Origin: Atrina japonica
Lineage: Eukaryota > Mollusca > Bivalvia > Pterioida > Pinnidae
Assembly (NCBI GenBank): GCA_030159075.1
Contig: BROG01000129.1
Location: 241,501-305,500 of the forward strand
Length of the DNA: 64,000 nt
Direction of reading: 5' to 3'
The notes under the pieces are model-generated. The model saw nothing but the letters and a program-made list of their open reading frames with translations. It did not search any database and was not told the origin of the DNA. Made by a program: the position numbers and the translations under genes. This document shows positions 47,701-59,899 of this stretch, in pieces (positions within the stretch are counted from its first letter, which is position 1; each line of letters starts with the position of its first letter).

Positions 47701-48204
47701 AAAGCAAAAGGGTATCTGTGCACTTCATGTGTAGAATAATTTACAATAATATCGCATGGATCTGCTTTGGTGTTTGTCTAATCATTTACCCTTTCTAACT
47801 TTAAGGGAAAATGGTGGAACCTGTGTTTAATAATTTTCAGTGGAAATTAATGAATATATTGTTAATATTGTTTTAATTTTATTTACACTGATATTAATGC
47901 CAGATAATAATGTTTGGCAATTCATTTGCCAACTCAAAAGTTCATTGTTGCCTGTGGCATTTTAAATAATCATCACTGGCTACACAGAACTTGGTGTCAG
48001 ACCCTATAGCTCTTTTCACACTCCTGAATGTGGATTCAACCAATGCAATAAGTATTTTTTCCAGTTAACAGAAATCTGATTTGACTTTTATAATGAAAAG
48101 ATTAAGTTTGTGATTTATGAAAATGGACAAAATTAAAGAATAAGTTTCCACACACCTCTATCTGTCCTTGTGACCTAAGGTATTACAAATGTACTGCTGT
48201 CTGC

Positions 48205-48671
48205 TAAAGGCGCTGTCACACATTGAGGATTTAGCCAGCATATGCCCGACGTATGTTTTGCCTAAGTTAACAATACATTGGTACACGCTGGCATAAGTTG
48301 AAGTACGCCAAGATCATTGAAAGTTTTTGTGCATGGACAAAACTTTACGACATATGCCAGCATATGAGCCCTACGTTCCGCATACGCTGGAGTAAGTTGT
48401 AGGTACGTTGTAGGTACGTTATACGATCGTTAACACACTTTACTATATATTACTTGTAAATGGCCATCATATTTTAAATTACAGCGACAGTATGACATAT
48501 TGCCAAGGTTTTATAAATATTTGATAAATTTTTCATACATCCACACAAGTTCAGCAAATTGTTAATGTGTGACTGGGATACAGTGAAAGTTTGAGGTATG
48601 CCAACAATTTATGATTTTTTCATACGTCGGGCATACATTGGCTAATTCATCAATGTGGGACAGGGCCTTTA
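48205..48671. mobile_element. 467-bp MITE with about 50-bp terminal inverted repeats
   Basis: The left end TAAAGGCGCTGTCACACATT, then TTAGCCA and TATGCCCGACGTATG, is mirrored on the right (CATACGTCGGGCATACATTG, GGCTAATTCATCAATG, GGGACAGGGCCTTTA). The interior has ACGTTGTAGGTACGTT repeats and no coding capacity. Confidence 0.88.
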
Positions 48672-49082
48672 TGGATACCCTATTACTTCCGTTGAATAAT
48701 AATGCTAATAACTCATCAACCAAAAAGACAAATTTGGAAGGGGTCTAAATTTATTGATTTACAGAAGAGTTCATAGTTATTCAGGGGCCAAGTTAATATT
48801 ACTAGCTCTGAAATTGGTTGCTTAGTAAGGGAAAATGAATGTCCAAGGTAGACAGTGATTTTGACAGAAGAAAATATATATCTAAGTTCTAACATTAATG
48901 AGTTGCACGTATTTCAAATAGACATTCTAAAAAACTGATAGGTATAGGTTATAAATCCAAAGCTATAAATGCACAATTTCATCAATTTGTGACTTCAAGA
49001 ACAATAATATTGATGAGATTTAACATACAGGTAATAGCATGGAGATCAAAGCAAAGTAATCCAGGATATTTAGTGGCAGTGA

Positions 49083-49330
49083 GGATGGCCAGTATCTGGT
49101 GTATACAAGATACCCTGGGTGGCACTGCGGATGACCGCTATCTGGTATATACAAGATACCCTGGGTGGCACTGCGGATGACCGCTATCTGGTATATACAA
49201 GATACCCTGGGTGGCACTGCGGATGACCGCTATCTGGTATATACAAGATACCCTGGGTGGCACTGCGGATGACCGCTATCTGGTATATACAAGATACCCT
49301 GGGTGGCACTGAGGATTACCACTAACTGGT
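49083..49330. repeat. Minisatellite, 46-bp unit, about 5 copies
   Basis: The unit is GATGACCGCTATCTGGTATA, TACAAGATACCCTGGGTGGC, ACTGCG. Internal copies are identical and edge copies are diverged. The near-identity suggests recent expansion. It is GC-rich compared with its surroundings. Confidence 0.97.
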
Positions 49331-49649
49331 GTATATAAAATATATGACTATGTATAAATATTATTGATTACATGTAATCTCCAAGCTCCTGCTTTCAGTC
49401 ACAGTCAACTGATGCATCATAGGTTCCTTGACCTACATATATTTGACCTTTAAGAACATAAGTTAACAAATCTACATGGTGTCCATTTGACTCAAGATTC
49501 TGACAGGACCTGTCCCAGGCTTCGACCCCTAATGCATTCAAAATGAAACGCAATTTCATCTCCTGAAAATTTCAATTTTCATCTTGAATTTGAATATTGT
49601 ATTACGCAACACTGAACAATTTCTCAGTTATATGATGGCAACTTGTTTT

Positions 49650-49822
49650 CAATGGTGGGGGAGAAAACCTGGTTACCCAGGTAGAAACCATCAGCCTTCT
49701 GCAAATAAATTGACAATTTTTCTCACAAAAATCAGCTTAGGTTCCAGCTAGGCTTGACCAGATGTGAGAGACTTCATTATTTAAAGCACAATGCACTAAC
49801 CACTTGACCACGGAGGCCCCCA
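49650..49822 (-). mobile_element. tRNA-derived SINE, bivalve RUDI-like
   Basis: Read on the minus strand it begins GGGGCCTCCGTGGTCAAGTG then GTTAGTGC, a tRNA-like 5' end with an A box. It continues to a block GGCTGATGGTTTCTACCTGG then GTAACCAGGTTTTCTCCCCC, which resembles the conserved tail I know from bivalve SINEs (GGTGGTTTTCTCCGGGTACTC...). No good B box is visible in the middle, so the copy is old. Confidence 0.6.
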
Positions 49823-50467
49823 TTTTCATATGACTCTAAAGTTTTGACCCCTAAAAATTTCATGGAGTGCTAAGTCATTAACCCCTGCCCCTCGGCTCAG
49901 AACTTGGACAACCAACTCGTGGAAACCAGAGTTGTGCCTAGATCTTGGACAAATAGTTGATCAGACTAACATACATATATTTTAGCAAGGCAGCAGACTA
50001 CTTCTTATATGGCTTGTGATTATGAATAATTCATATTAAATATTCGTTACATAAAACAGACTCACACATATGTAAGACAACTTAAAATCTGGTGACTAAA
50101 ATCTGTATTCTGAAAATAATAATTTTTTCCGTAGCTATATTTCAGTTTAGAGTTTACGGATAACATTAGATGTTTTTTTTTAATTTGATATGCTAAATAA
50201 CACACAATAACTGTTCAAACAAAGTAGTAATTCTTGGATTCATGGTTGACTGATGACAGGGAAGCCCGATATCTTTTCCCCATTCTGCAGTCAATCCAAT
50301 AAAAATTTCATGAGCAGATGAAATTCTTGAAATTTATATAACATATCAAAACAGTAATGGCAACAAAAAAGCATGCATCACTTCCAAATAAAGACAATGT
50401 ATAGTTGTTTATGAATTGTTACATTGTCTCATTTAAAAATGGTATAAACAAGTTCTAAATGTAGGGC

Positions 50468-51552
50468 CAGTGATTTTCCGTGATCACAGAACCGTGGAGA
50501 GAATTGCAGAATCGGCAATCAGAAACAAAATTTGCATTTTAGAAAAATCTTTAAAAATTCCAAAGTGTGCTATTTCTGTGCATCATAAACATCATTTTTA
50601 TTGTTTATTCACAATATTTTATCACATAAATTTGCATCAATTTCTATTTTTATCCTGCATCAGCCTATAAGCCAGATACATTGAAGTCCAACATTTACAC
50701 ATTGAGAGATAAGTGCAATCATTTTCATTGTTGTAACATCAGTACTGACTGACATCAGGATTATTCCAAATTTGATACATTGAATTAGGTTCTCATAATG
50801 TTTAGCTCAATTTCTGAACACATATATAACAATTTTTATAATTTATATAAAATTTCACAATGTACAATCCATTCTAACTTTTTACGACATTCCACTCTAT
50901 CGACAGTCGTTTTTTGTTTCCAACACAAATTGACATATTTTGACAGAGCTACAATGGCTGAGGACACACATGTAAAAAGAGGAGACTTGTCCCCATGTAA
51001 AAAATAAATACATCAGCAAGGGTTGATCAGATACCATGGGATTTTTTAACATAGTGATATTTATTTTTGCAGATTCTGTCAGCATAGTATTGATTACGCT
51101 GGTGTTGATACAATAAATTGAAAAACTATAAAAATAAAATATATACATGTATGATGCAGATCTACTTTATAAGTAAAAACACACCAAATAAAAACACCAC
51201 AGACTTGTTCTAAGTCAGGTGATAGATTCAAGCAAAATTAAGTAATTAGAATTTACAATTTGAAACAAAACTTGTTACCTACATGTTTGTGTATAGGCCT
51301 ACAGTACTTACAAATTACTTAATCAAATATTTAACTATAAAAACATAGTGTTGCATATACATGTATGTTTCATTTACTTCCCTATTTAAATCTATTATTA
51401 AATTTGTGTGACAGACTATTGAAAGTATGATAATGAGTCTGTATTGTTTAATATTGTCAATGTAAAGTGTGTTTTTAGGTTTTTTATCTCAAAAAACGGA
51501 ATTCACCAAAGCTGTAAACAGAATGATACAAATTTTAAACAGAAAATCACTG
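50468..51552. mobile_element. Possible 1.1 kb TIR-bounded element
   Basis: CAGTGATTTTCC at the left and GAAAATCACTG at the right are inverted and resemble the CAGGGATTTTCCA family ends. Short arms this far apart could occur by chance in AT-rich DNA, and no transposase frame is seen inside. Confidence 0.3.
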
Positions 51553-53057
51553 GCCATATAAAACATTGGTTCAAAAGTTAATAAAAAACCAGTTGGTTAT
51601 GAATCCTGAATAATCTCCAGTTTGTATACAACTGAAGTATTTTGTTACTAAATCAATATTTTATTTCCAATAGGGAGAAACTTTTTTACCATTACTACTA
51701 CAGCTATTCCTTGTAATAGGATAGAAACTGCCAAGACATGGAAAACAACAATTGTCAATGAAATACCACTCCTTGTGGTTACGTGTTCATTATATTTTTT
51801 CTTGTGTGTCAGTTCTGAAGGATAAGGATTCAAAATTTAGTTTCATAACTGCGAAAATCTGAACTAGTGATTTAATGTTTAAAAAATAAAATACATTTTT
51901 CAATTGTATACATTCATTTTTTATTTCTTCTTTTGTATAATATTATATAGTGAAGTGAAACTAAAACTGATATCTGTAAAGCCTAATAAAGCTCAATATC
52001 AATTTTAAATCAATACTCAGGATTTAGTGTTAAGAAATGAAACAAATATTGGTTTCTGTAAAATTATATAGATCTGCTGTAAAACAAAGTATTACTCACT
52101 CTTTGTTTGAAAATTCACGAATTATATTGTCCTCTTTGTCTTGAATATAATACAATTAAGATCCTCAAAATAAAAATCAGAGTTTTCCTACATACTGCCT
52201 GCTTATTTTAAAAGTTTCCAAATTTTAATGTGTGTACCGAATAACAGGAAATACCAATTTGTCATATTCACTGTTTGACCCAAATCACATTTGTCATCCT
52301 TGGTAATGTTTTATTGTTCATATGAAATGAAGTTCATTATAGACAGTTTATCAGGTAACATTGTTGACATTCTTGGAAGTAGACAATCACCTCCGCATTT
52401 TCTTTTTTAAAGACTTATGTCAGAACTGGGTAGTGACCGAAGTAATGAGTCATGTTCATAAAATGAATCAGCTGTGAATATTGTGTCACTAGGGTGACTT
52501 TGTAAATAAACTTTTTTTTTATATCATCTCGAATAGTGTACATGTACCTTTCCCTAGTGTGATTAACTTTAGAACTAATGATATAAATAAAAAACGAGAA
52601 ATTAAGAACAACTCCGCCTTTGTTTGGATTTACCAGTTGTGATATAAGCAACCAAAATGACACAGAAAAGAACAGACTTCAACCGAACCAATCAAATTTC
52701 ACGAGCAAGATGAACTGTGCTCGGTCATGTCTTACTTGGCGATTTTCAAAACAATGGAATCGTCTCTAAACAGATAGTTTATGACAAGGTAATGATGCAA
52801 AATCTACAATATAACACGAGAAATATCTTTTGTTTCAGCATAAGTTAACAAAGACGGATCTTCCACCAACCCCATAAAATTTCTCCAGCAACTCATTGTT
52901 TGACATGAGATCGCCATGTTTTGAAATACACAATGGACCAGTATGATAACACGACTCGTTTGGGAAATCGGCGTTTCCGATCTTCATCAAAATTGACAGT
53001 CAAACCATTCAAACATAATATAGTAATGGTGTTTGCCAAATTGTACGTGATACTTAC

Positions 53058-53250
53058 TTGGTGAGTGAAAATGGTGAACTGTTCCTTTGGGAAGACATGT
53101 GCGCCTTAGCGTCCCGCCATGACAAAAAGATTTTGAAGCCTCGATGTGGTTATGAATATCTGATTGCATTAATAAGGTAAAACGCCCTCTAACGACGCGC
53201 ACCTTGCTTTGACGTGAATAGGCCTGAATACTATTCACCGTAAACAGAAG
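53058..53250 (-). promoter_or_regulatory. brat: Candidate brat first non-coding exon and promoter
   Basis: Minus-strand CACCAA|GTAAGTATC at 53063-53049 is a strong donor. The 200 bp upstream of it hold CpGs that are rare elsewhere in the window (ACGACGCGCACC, GTCCCGCC, GCGCC). A second possible donor (GCCAA|GTAAGA) lies at about 52731. The link to brat rests on orientation and the orphan acceptor at 31374. Confidence 0.35.
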
Positions 53251-53259
53251 TTTGTACAT

Positions 53260-55204
53260 GATTTTCTGTGTTGTAAATCTTTAAAACAAAGATAATAGAC
53301 TTTTAAAACTAAAAAGAGATAGACATACTTGTTTCCACACGTAAACGCGGTAACATATGACCGATACATATATTCAAGAGATTATCTTTGATAATGGCAA
53401 TCTTGTCATCTTTTAAAAAAAAGTTATGGAAATTGCAGTTTAATTGTTACACGCATGATTCATTTCACGAAACCTTTTTTTCTTTCAAAATCCACGATTC
53501 TGTTTAACAAGTGCCACGGTAGCTGGAAAGAAAATGCCAATGACAAAGATTGAAGAATCGCGGTTGTTATCTATGAAGCGATATATGACCGAGAAGTGAA
53601 TCATTTTGGATGTGATGTGCATGGCCGGCTTATCAGAAGTCATAATTAGCTATCGTCGTACTAATATAGGCATCGTCCTCAATGTCATTACCCCTTGACA
53701 TGGACCGTCATAGTAATACAATTACTTTCAGGGAATTTTTTTTTCCAACATAGGGGGACTTGTTCTATGGATTCTGTCTGAATCCGCCCCTGACCTTTTC
53801 AACGGCTATATTTACAGTAGTTTAACTTTAGCTGCGATATATTGTACGTTTTAAATTTACCGGGAAGGTGATAATGAAACGTATTTACAACATGAGAAAA
53901 AATGACACTAATTGTCATGTAGGTCAATTTTGAATTTCCACCCACCAGTTAATTCAAAGCATACGCCATGCCATGGCAGCCGTATAAAACGAATATATTG
54001 TCATACGGATATTTGCCGAACTTTGGTACTGTAGCAGTTGGTCAGAGGATTGGTTACATTTTACCAAATTTACTAAATACTCAATCAACTACTTTATTAT
54101 CAGAAATATTAGACATTGTTTCAGCAGCGATATATAAAGCTATATATCGCTGGTTTCAGTGAGAACGGCACTCTAAGCTCAAATTTTGAATTTGTGCTCA
54201 AATTTTAATATTCCTGAACTTCTGTCTTCAAATGAGCAACAATTTTCATCATTATTTATAATTATATGCCATCAGTATTCAAACAGAATGATTTTGTGCG
54301 TTTTGCCTCAAAATCATGAAAAGTTAGTTGAGCTTGAGTACAGAGTTAATTTGGTGACGTTGGGCCCTATGGCTAGTGCAAAAGACTCGGTACATTAGCA
54401 AAGGTAGTGACACGAGTGGCGAAATTGATTTGGTGACTTCGGGCCCTCTTTTCTCCGGTGAGGATTCAAGTAATTATAACCAGATTCCCAGATTTTTGTG
54501 CGTTACGGTCAGTTGAGACTTAGTACAATCATTTTATTCTATTTCAATATTTCGAAGTTAATTCTAATAATCTGCATATACAAGTATATATTTTTTTTTT
54601 CATTGTGTAATTTAAAAGTGTGTATATATTTTTTCATTGCGATATATCGCTGTATATATAAACTTAAGGTATCTAGTTTTACCAATAGCAGAGACTATTT
54701 ATTTTTGCTCAGATAAAACCGAGCAAACATTTTACGATCTCTACAACAACGATTTGATTTACAGTGAATTATCTCACAGGTCAGAGCTAGAATAACACTA
54801 ACAACTTAGAGCTGACTCCGTGGTTTAAAATTAATGGTCAGTTTTCGTTTTTCAAGTTAAAGATTGGGATAGGATATCTGTCTACCATTCACAAGGAAAA
54901 TTACATGTACTTCTAAAAAACTGTAATAGCCCCCCAAATAAATTAATAATAATAATAATAATTAAAAAAACCCCCAAAAAACCCAAAATGACAGAATCTC
55001 ATCCCAAGTCTTGAAACGTCTAAATACATCATGAGTTCCGAATATATTAGTACTAAAAAGCTCCGAAACATAAATACGATTGAAATTAATACGCGTGCAT
55101 CTTTATAACATATCTCTTCCTTCCTTTCTTTCTATTTTGGGGGTGATGAATATGTTGAGACGACAGTTATTAACAAGCGAATTAAGAAGAAGAGTGGTAA
55201 AAAA
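53260..55204. other. Non-coding, with one strong hairpin
   Basis: No gene is seen. At 54125-54152 CAGCGATATATA, a 4-nt loop, and TATATATCGCTG form a perfect 12-bp stem; related GCGATATATCGC text recurs at 54640. GAATCCGCCCCTG at about 53780 resembles the diverged end of a common transposon repeat. Confidence 0.45.
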
Positions 55205-56011
55205 AGATACACATGGCAAAAGTATAACCCAATAAAACAAACTAGGTTAGATTTTTTTCTTGTGTCTGAGTATCACATGCTCTAAGATCGAGCCAAGTTA
55301 TAAGTCCGATCATTCATTTCCAAAAATAATACTACAAATTAATCAATTTAAAAAAGGGAAGGGTCTCTGGAAGTTTAATAATTCACTTTTGTGTGAAAAG
55401 AAATTCCTTGACTTAATTAGAAATCATAATTCTATAGAAAATATTCCTAGCTCTGATATACAGTTTACCATAAATGATCAGTTGTTCTTTGAAACTTTAT
55501 TAATAGAAATCTGAGGTAAAACAATTTCTTATTTGTCATTTAGAAAACGACAATCCAATTTAACAGAACAAAATCTTATAAAATCAATCCTGGATCTTGA
55601 TGATAAAGCAAATGTAGACTTAAATACATTACAAAATATGCAAAAAGAGTTAGAATCTTTATGTTTGCAAAAAATTAGGGGCAGTCTCATAAGGTCTAAA
55701 GCAAAGTGGGTTGAAGAAGGTGACAAACCAACTAATTATTTTTTTAACTTAGAAAACAGAAATTTCACTTCAAACATTAAACCCAAAATACTGACAGATA
55801 TCAATACGTTGATAACTAAGCAAAAAGATATTTTAGAAGAGGTTCATAATTTTTTCAAAAATCTATATAATCATAATACAGTGGAAGATATTTGTTTAAG
55901 AGACTTCCTTTTTAGATGTACAGTCCCAAAACTTAACATTTCTGAGCCATCAGGTTTAGAGGGTCCACTAACTCTTGATGAGGCAGCAAAAACTTTAAAA
56001 AATATGAAAAA

Positions 56012-56226
56012 CTAGAAGCTTCATAAATCTTGAAAATTTGAGCGAAATTGGTTGAGTCGTTTTTTTTTTAGCTAGAAACAGTACAAATTTACTAGAAGAA
56101 AAGAGAAATAAAAATAATGATAATAATAATAATAATAATAATAATAATAGTAATAATAAAAGTAATAATGATAATAATATTTACAATAACAAGAGGGTCA
56201 TCCGACCTGAAGTCAGATGACCCTAA
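56012..56226 (+). mobile_element. 215-bp Helitron-like insertion inside the LINE
   Basis: Taking these bases out rejoins the LINE reading frame (MKN before, NKSPGSDG after) with no target duplication, leaving an A/T junction. The insert ends in a hairpin (GGGTCATC...GATGACCC) followed by TAA, giving CTAA at the end. It contains ATAACAAGAGG just before the hairpin, a (TAA)n tract, and a leading GAAATTGGTTGAGTCG block. The 5' end (CTAGAAG) does not show the canonical TC, so it may be 5' truncated. The insertion point can slide by one base (AAT or AAC both give Asn). Confidence 0.75.
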
Positions 56227-56633
56227 TAACAAAAGTCCGGGGTCTGATGGTTTTACTGCTGAATTTTTTAAATGCTTTTGTAGATAACTTGGTGATTTTG
56301 TTGTTAGATCTATCAATTATGGTTTTAGTATCCATCAGCTTTCAATCACTCAAAGACAGGGCATAATTTTTTGCATTCCAAAGGGCAATAAACCCAGACA
56401 CTTTTTGAAGAATTGGCATCCTATTTCTTTATTAAATATTATATATAAAATAGCTTCAGGTAGTATTGCTAATAGACTAAAGAAGGTTTTAGATAAACTT
56501 ATAAACAAAGATCAGACAGGGTTTCTTCCGGGTAGGTACATAAGCGAAAATTCTAGACTGATATATGATATAATGCAGTATGCTGAAGAAAATGATATAC
56601 CGGTAGTTAAGAAAATAGATATCGATTCAGTAG

Positions 56634-56745
56634 TTATTAATGATAGATTTGAGGAGGTTTCGATTCAGTATCCTGTTATTAATGATAGATTTGAGGAGGT
56701 TTCGATTCAGTATCCTGTTATTAATGATAGATTTGAGGAGGTTTT
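56634..56745 (+). repeat. 42-bp tandem triplication in RT motif A
   Basis: VINDRFEEV is encoded three times, separated by SIQYP; the unit is 42 bp (14 codons), so the frame is kept. The original motif was evidently KIDFEEVFNSVSW; the expansion sits right at the motif A aspartate. The first copy is 4 bp shorter. Confidence 0.9.
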
Positions 56746-59035
56746 TAATTCCGTATCATGGAAATTTATTGACAAAGTAATAGAATTTTGGGGTTTGGGG
56801 GGAAATATTAGAAGCTGGATAAAGTTATTACACAAAAATGTTAGTTCATCTATTAACCAAAGTGGTTTTTTATCTCCCTTCTTTACTATTCAAAGAGGCT
56901 GCCGTCAGGGCGACCCTATTGCACCATATATTTTCATCTTATGTGCTGAAATTTTAGCTATTAAAATAAGGAATAATAAAGATATTTGAGGTTTAAATAT
57001 TAATGATTCATTAATACTATTAACTCAATATGCAGATGATATTACTCTGATATTAAGTGGCTCTAAAAAATCATTAGAAGAATCTATTAATGAATTGAAA
57101 ACTTTCGGAAAAATTTCAGGATTAAAAATTAATACAGAAAAAACTCAGGTCAGTTGGATTGGGAATAAAAAATATAGTGCAGAAACGTTTCTACCAGATT
57201 TAAACTTACAATGGGGAAAAAATAATTTTAATCTCCTTTGAGTTGAATTTTCTGTTAATTTGCATCAAATTCCAAAATTAAATATTATTGAATCCTGGAA
57301 GAGGATAATACGAACACCTTTTGGAAGAATTCAAGTGATAAAATCATTACTTATTTCACAATTTAATCATCTATTTATTTACTTACCAAATCCTGATACA
57401 GCCTTTCTTTCTCAACTTAATCAAGTTCTTTATAATTTTTTGTGGCATAGCAAAATAGACAAAATTAAAAGAAATACAATTATTAAGAATTACATAGATG
57501 GTGACTTGAAAATGATGATTTTATTGACATACTAAAATTAAGTTGTATAAGAAGATTGTTTCAAACCACAAGCAAATGGCAGAATATTTTAAATACTTAT
57601 GTTGATATAAATCTCCTTGCTAATTGTGGTAATGATTATATACACAAATGTATACATGAGTCCAAGAATAAATTCTGGAAAGATGTTCTTAGGGCATGGA
57701 GTAAATTAAGTGTAAAACAAGAATTAGAATCAGTTAATGAAAATAAACTCTTAAATGTGCCGCTATGGTATAATAAAAGAATTTTAATCAATAATAAATC
57801 TATATTTTACAAGCATTGGTATCAAAGGAGGGTAACTCTAATTAATGACTTGGTAAAAATGTGTAATCTTTATTTGTTTTTATACATATCAAGAATTCAC
57901 CCAAGCTTCTGAATATAATGGAACCTGTAATTTCTCTCAAGGAAAATGTTCAATGGAGTTAGTGAAATTTTTTTGCTATAAGAAGTAAAATATCTTTCTT
58001 CACATTTTTAGCAAAACGTGATCAACAGGCAGAAAAAAATGTTCTAGCAGATAATTCTTTGAAACAAGTTTGTATTTTACCTTTTCAAGTTACTACTACG
58101 TATGCGATGCAGTAGCTTAAAACAACATCTTTTTTTCAAAAAAGTACTAAGTGCTTCAAGTAAAAGATTTTTACTTCACATAAGACGCCAAATGCTTTAT
58201 AGATTCCCGTTTATGTAAAACTTTTGTGTGACAACTCTTTTCAACAGGCAAATAAAAATTTTTCTCGGGGTTGTAATTTATTTTGAACAGGAAGGTTCTC
58301 ATAGATTAAAATTGATGCTTCTTACAGATAATTTCATGTCAGGTTGAAATCTTAGGTTTTTTCTATTTTTTTTTTTTTTTTATTATTCCCAAAGTTCACT
58401 GATTTCCTCAAGTTGATTTTTTTTTTTTTTTTTTTTGTTCTATATATAATTTACACCGACTGACTAGTAAATATTGTCCATTTATATACAATGCTTGTTT
58501 TCAGTATAGAAATTCAATATTGAAATAAAATATTTTTAAACCAAGTTACTACTAGTTCCGAATTACAATGGTTTCAGTATAGAATTTTACAGTTTATTTT
58601 AACAACAAATGCATTTCTATTTAAAGCATATTTAGTTAATTGTCCTATTTGTCCCGTATGTAACCTGGATACAGAAACTATAGTTCATTTGATGTGTAAA
58701 TGTCAGGAAGTACAAAAATTACTATAACAATTAGAGATTTTACTAGAGATTTTATTGGTCCCTTTTGTATGTATTAGAAACTTTTCTTCTTGGACTGACA
58801 CCTCTGAGTAAGTTCAATAAAATAGACAATGCAATTATTATTTTAATCAAACATTATATTTATAGAACAAGGTGTCAACAAAAAACTCTCTCTTTCAGCT
58901 TTAATGAACATAATGAAAGAGTATTACAAAGTGCAGAAATATATTGCAAGTACAAAGGATCAAGTATTTAATATAACATTTGAAGTTGCTTGGGAAAATG
59001 GAGAAAAGTAATTGATACAGATAATGCATGACTAA

Positions 59036-59899
59036 GCCTAACGTTATATATTTTTTCACATCACTATTCATGTCCAGATGATAATACTTTTCTTGTGTTG
59101 ATATGTAATTGTCATCACTGTGATTACGAAATCAGAATATTTGTTTTATAAATCCTATCCTTGAACAGTGTAAATACACATGCACCCTAGTGTTGATTGA
59201 AAATTTAGCTCCCCCAACTCCTTTCTCTTTCCTTCTTTACTATACTCTCTCCTCTCTTTCTTTCAAAACAATACAGTTAAATGGAGTATAAGTAAATATT
59301 AAAGTTACAATACATGTTGGTATTTATGAATGAATTGAATATATTTCATACTTGTTTAAATATGAATGTAGTGAAATTATTTTCACACTTGTGTATAGAC
59401 TGTATTGCAAAAATTTCTGAAAATAAAAAATTAACAAAAAATACTGCATCAGATTGTATTTTACAAAGTATTCATTTAAACATTATCAGAATAATCCTCA
59501 AATAATACATTCGATCTTCTTATTCTGAAATAAAGCATTTTAGTCCTTTTCATGCTTACTTAAAATTGAACCCATGACTATTTCCTTTTAAAATCAAAAC
59601 TACATAAAATGGACCTCAAACTCTTACACAACTAGTTGATATCAAGGAGTCGGTGAGCAATTTGGAAATTTCATTTCAAATGTTCTTGAGTGCAGTCAGC
59701 GATGTAATGATCATAGTAAATAATTGGGAGAATTCTTATCTTGCCACACCTACCATGACAGAGAAATGAGTGTGTGAATTGCTAATCCCCCAAATCGTGA
59801 TAATTACGTCTAATGCTATTAAGTTTACACCTCTGGATTTTCCGAGGTTACAGTAAATAGGTAGACAAGATAACAGTAAAAATTGGAAAAGAAACAGCC
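59036..59899. other. AT-rich spacer, nothing recognised
   Basis: Possible LINE 3' UTR remnants, then unremarkable DNA. The 87-codon frame at 59883-60146 belongs to the repeat array that follows. Confidence 0.4.

Larger units (their letters stand above)
31375..53057 (-). other. Probable brat 5' intron, no coding exons seen
   Basis: About 21.7 kb without a recognisable protein-coding exon on either strand, rich in small TIR elements and SINEs (listed separately). It is called an intron only because of the acceptor at 31374 and a consensus donor near 53057. The sub-stretches 31400-33300, 33600-38400, 38720-42040 and 51560-52900 show nothing I can name beyond AT-rich DNA and short homopolymers. 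Confidence 0.4.
55286..57912 (+). pseudogene. LINE ORF2 reverse transcriptase, inactivated
   Basis: The coding frame is interrupted by a stop at 55512, a 215-bp insertion at 56012, a TAG/TAA pair near 56280, TGA at 56987 and 57239, TAA at 57533, and a frame change after 57535. The RT motifs are nevertheless easily read, including YADD with both metal-binding Asp residues. The copy cannot make a working enzyme. Confidence 0.9.
55205..59000 (+). mobile_element. Decayed L1/Tx1-like LINE, 5' truncated
   Basis: Order of recognisable parts: the endonuclease C-terminus (TRLDFFLVSEYHM at about 55241); the inter-domain region (KSKAKWVEEGDKPTNYFFNL-like, 55690-55750); the RT fingers (KSPGSDGFTAEFFK, IPKGNKPRHF, NWHPISLLN); motif A with an expansion at 56634; RQGDPIAPYIF; the catalytic YADD at 57029-57040; PLWYNKRILINNKSIFYKHW; WFQYRILQFILTTN; the zinc knuckle CPICPVCNLDTETIVHLMCK at about 58645; and the tail helix IKHYIYRTRCQ near 58845. 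Many stops and frameshifts break it and poly-T tracts interrupt 58365-58440. The 5' end is missing and the 3' end is uncertain. It was probably inserted long ago. Confidence 0.9.
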
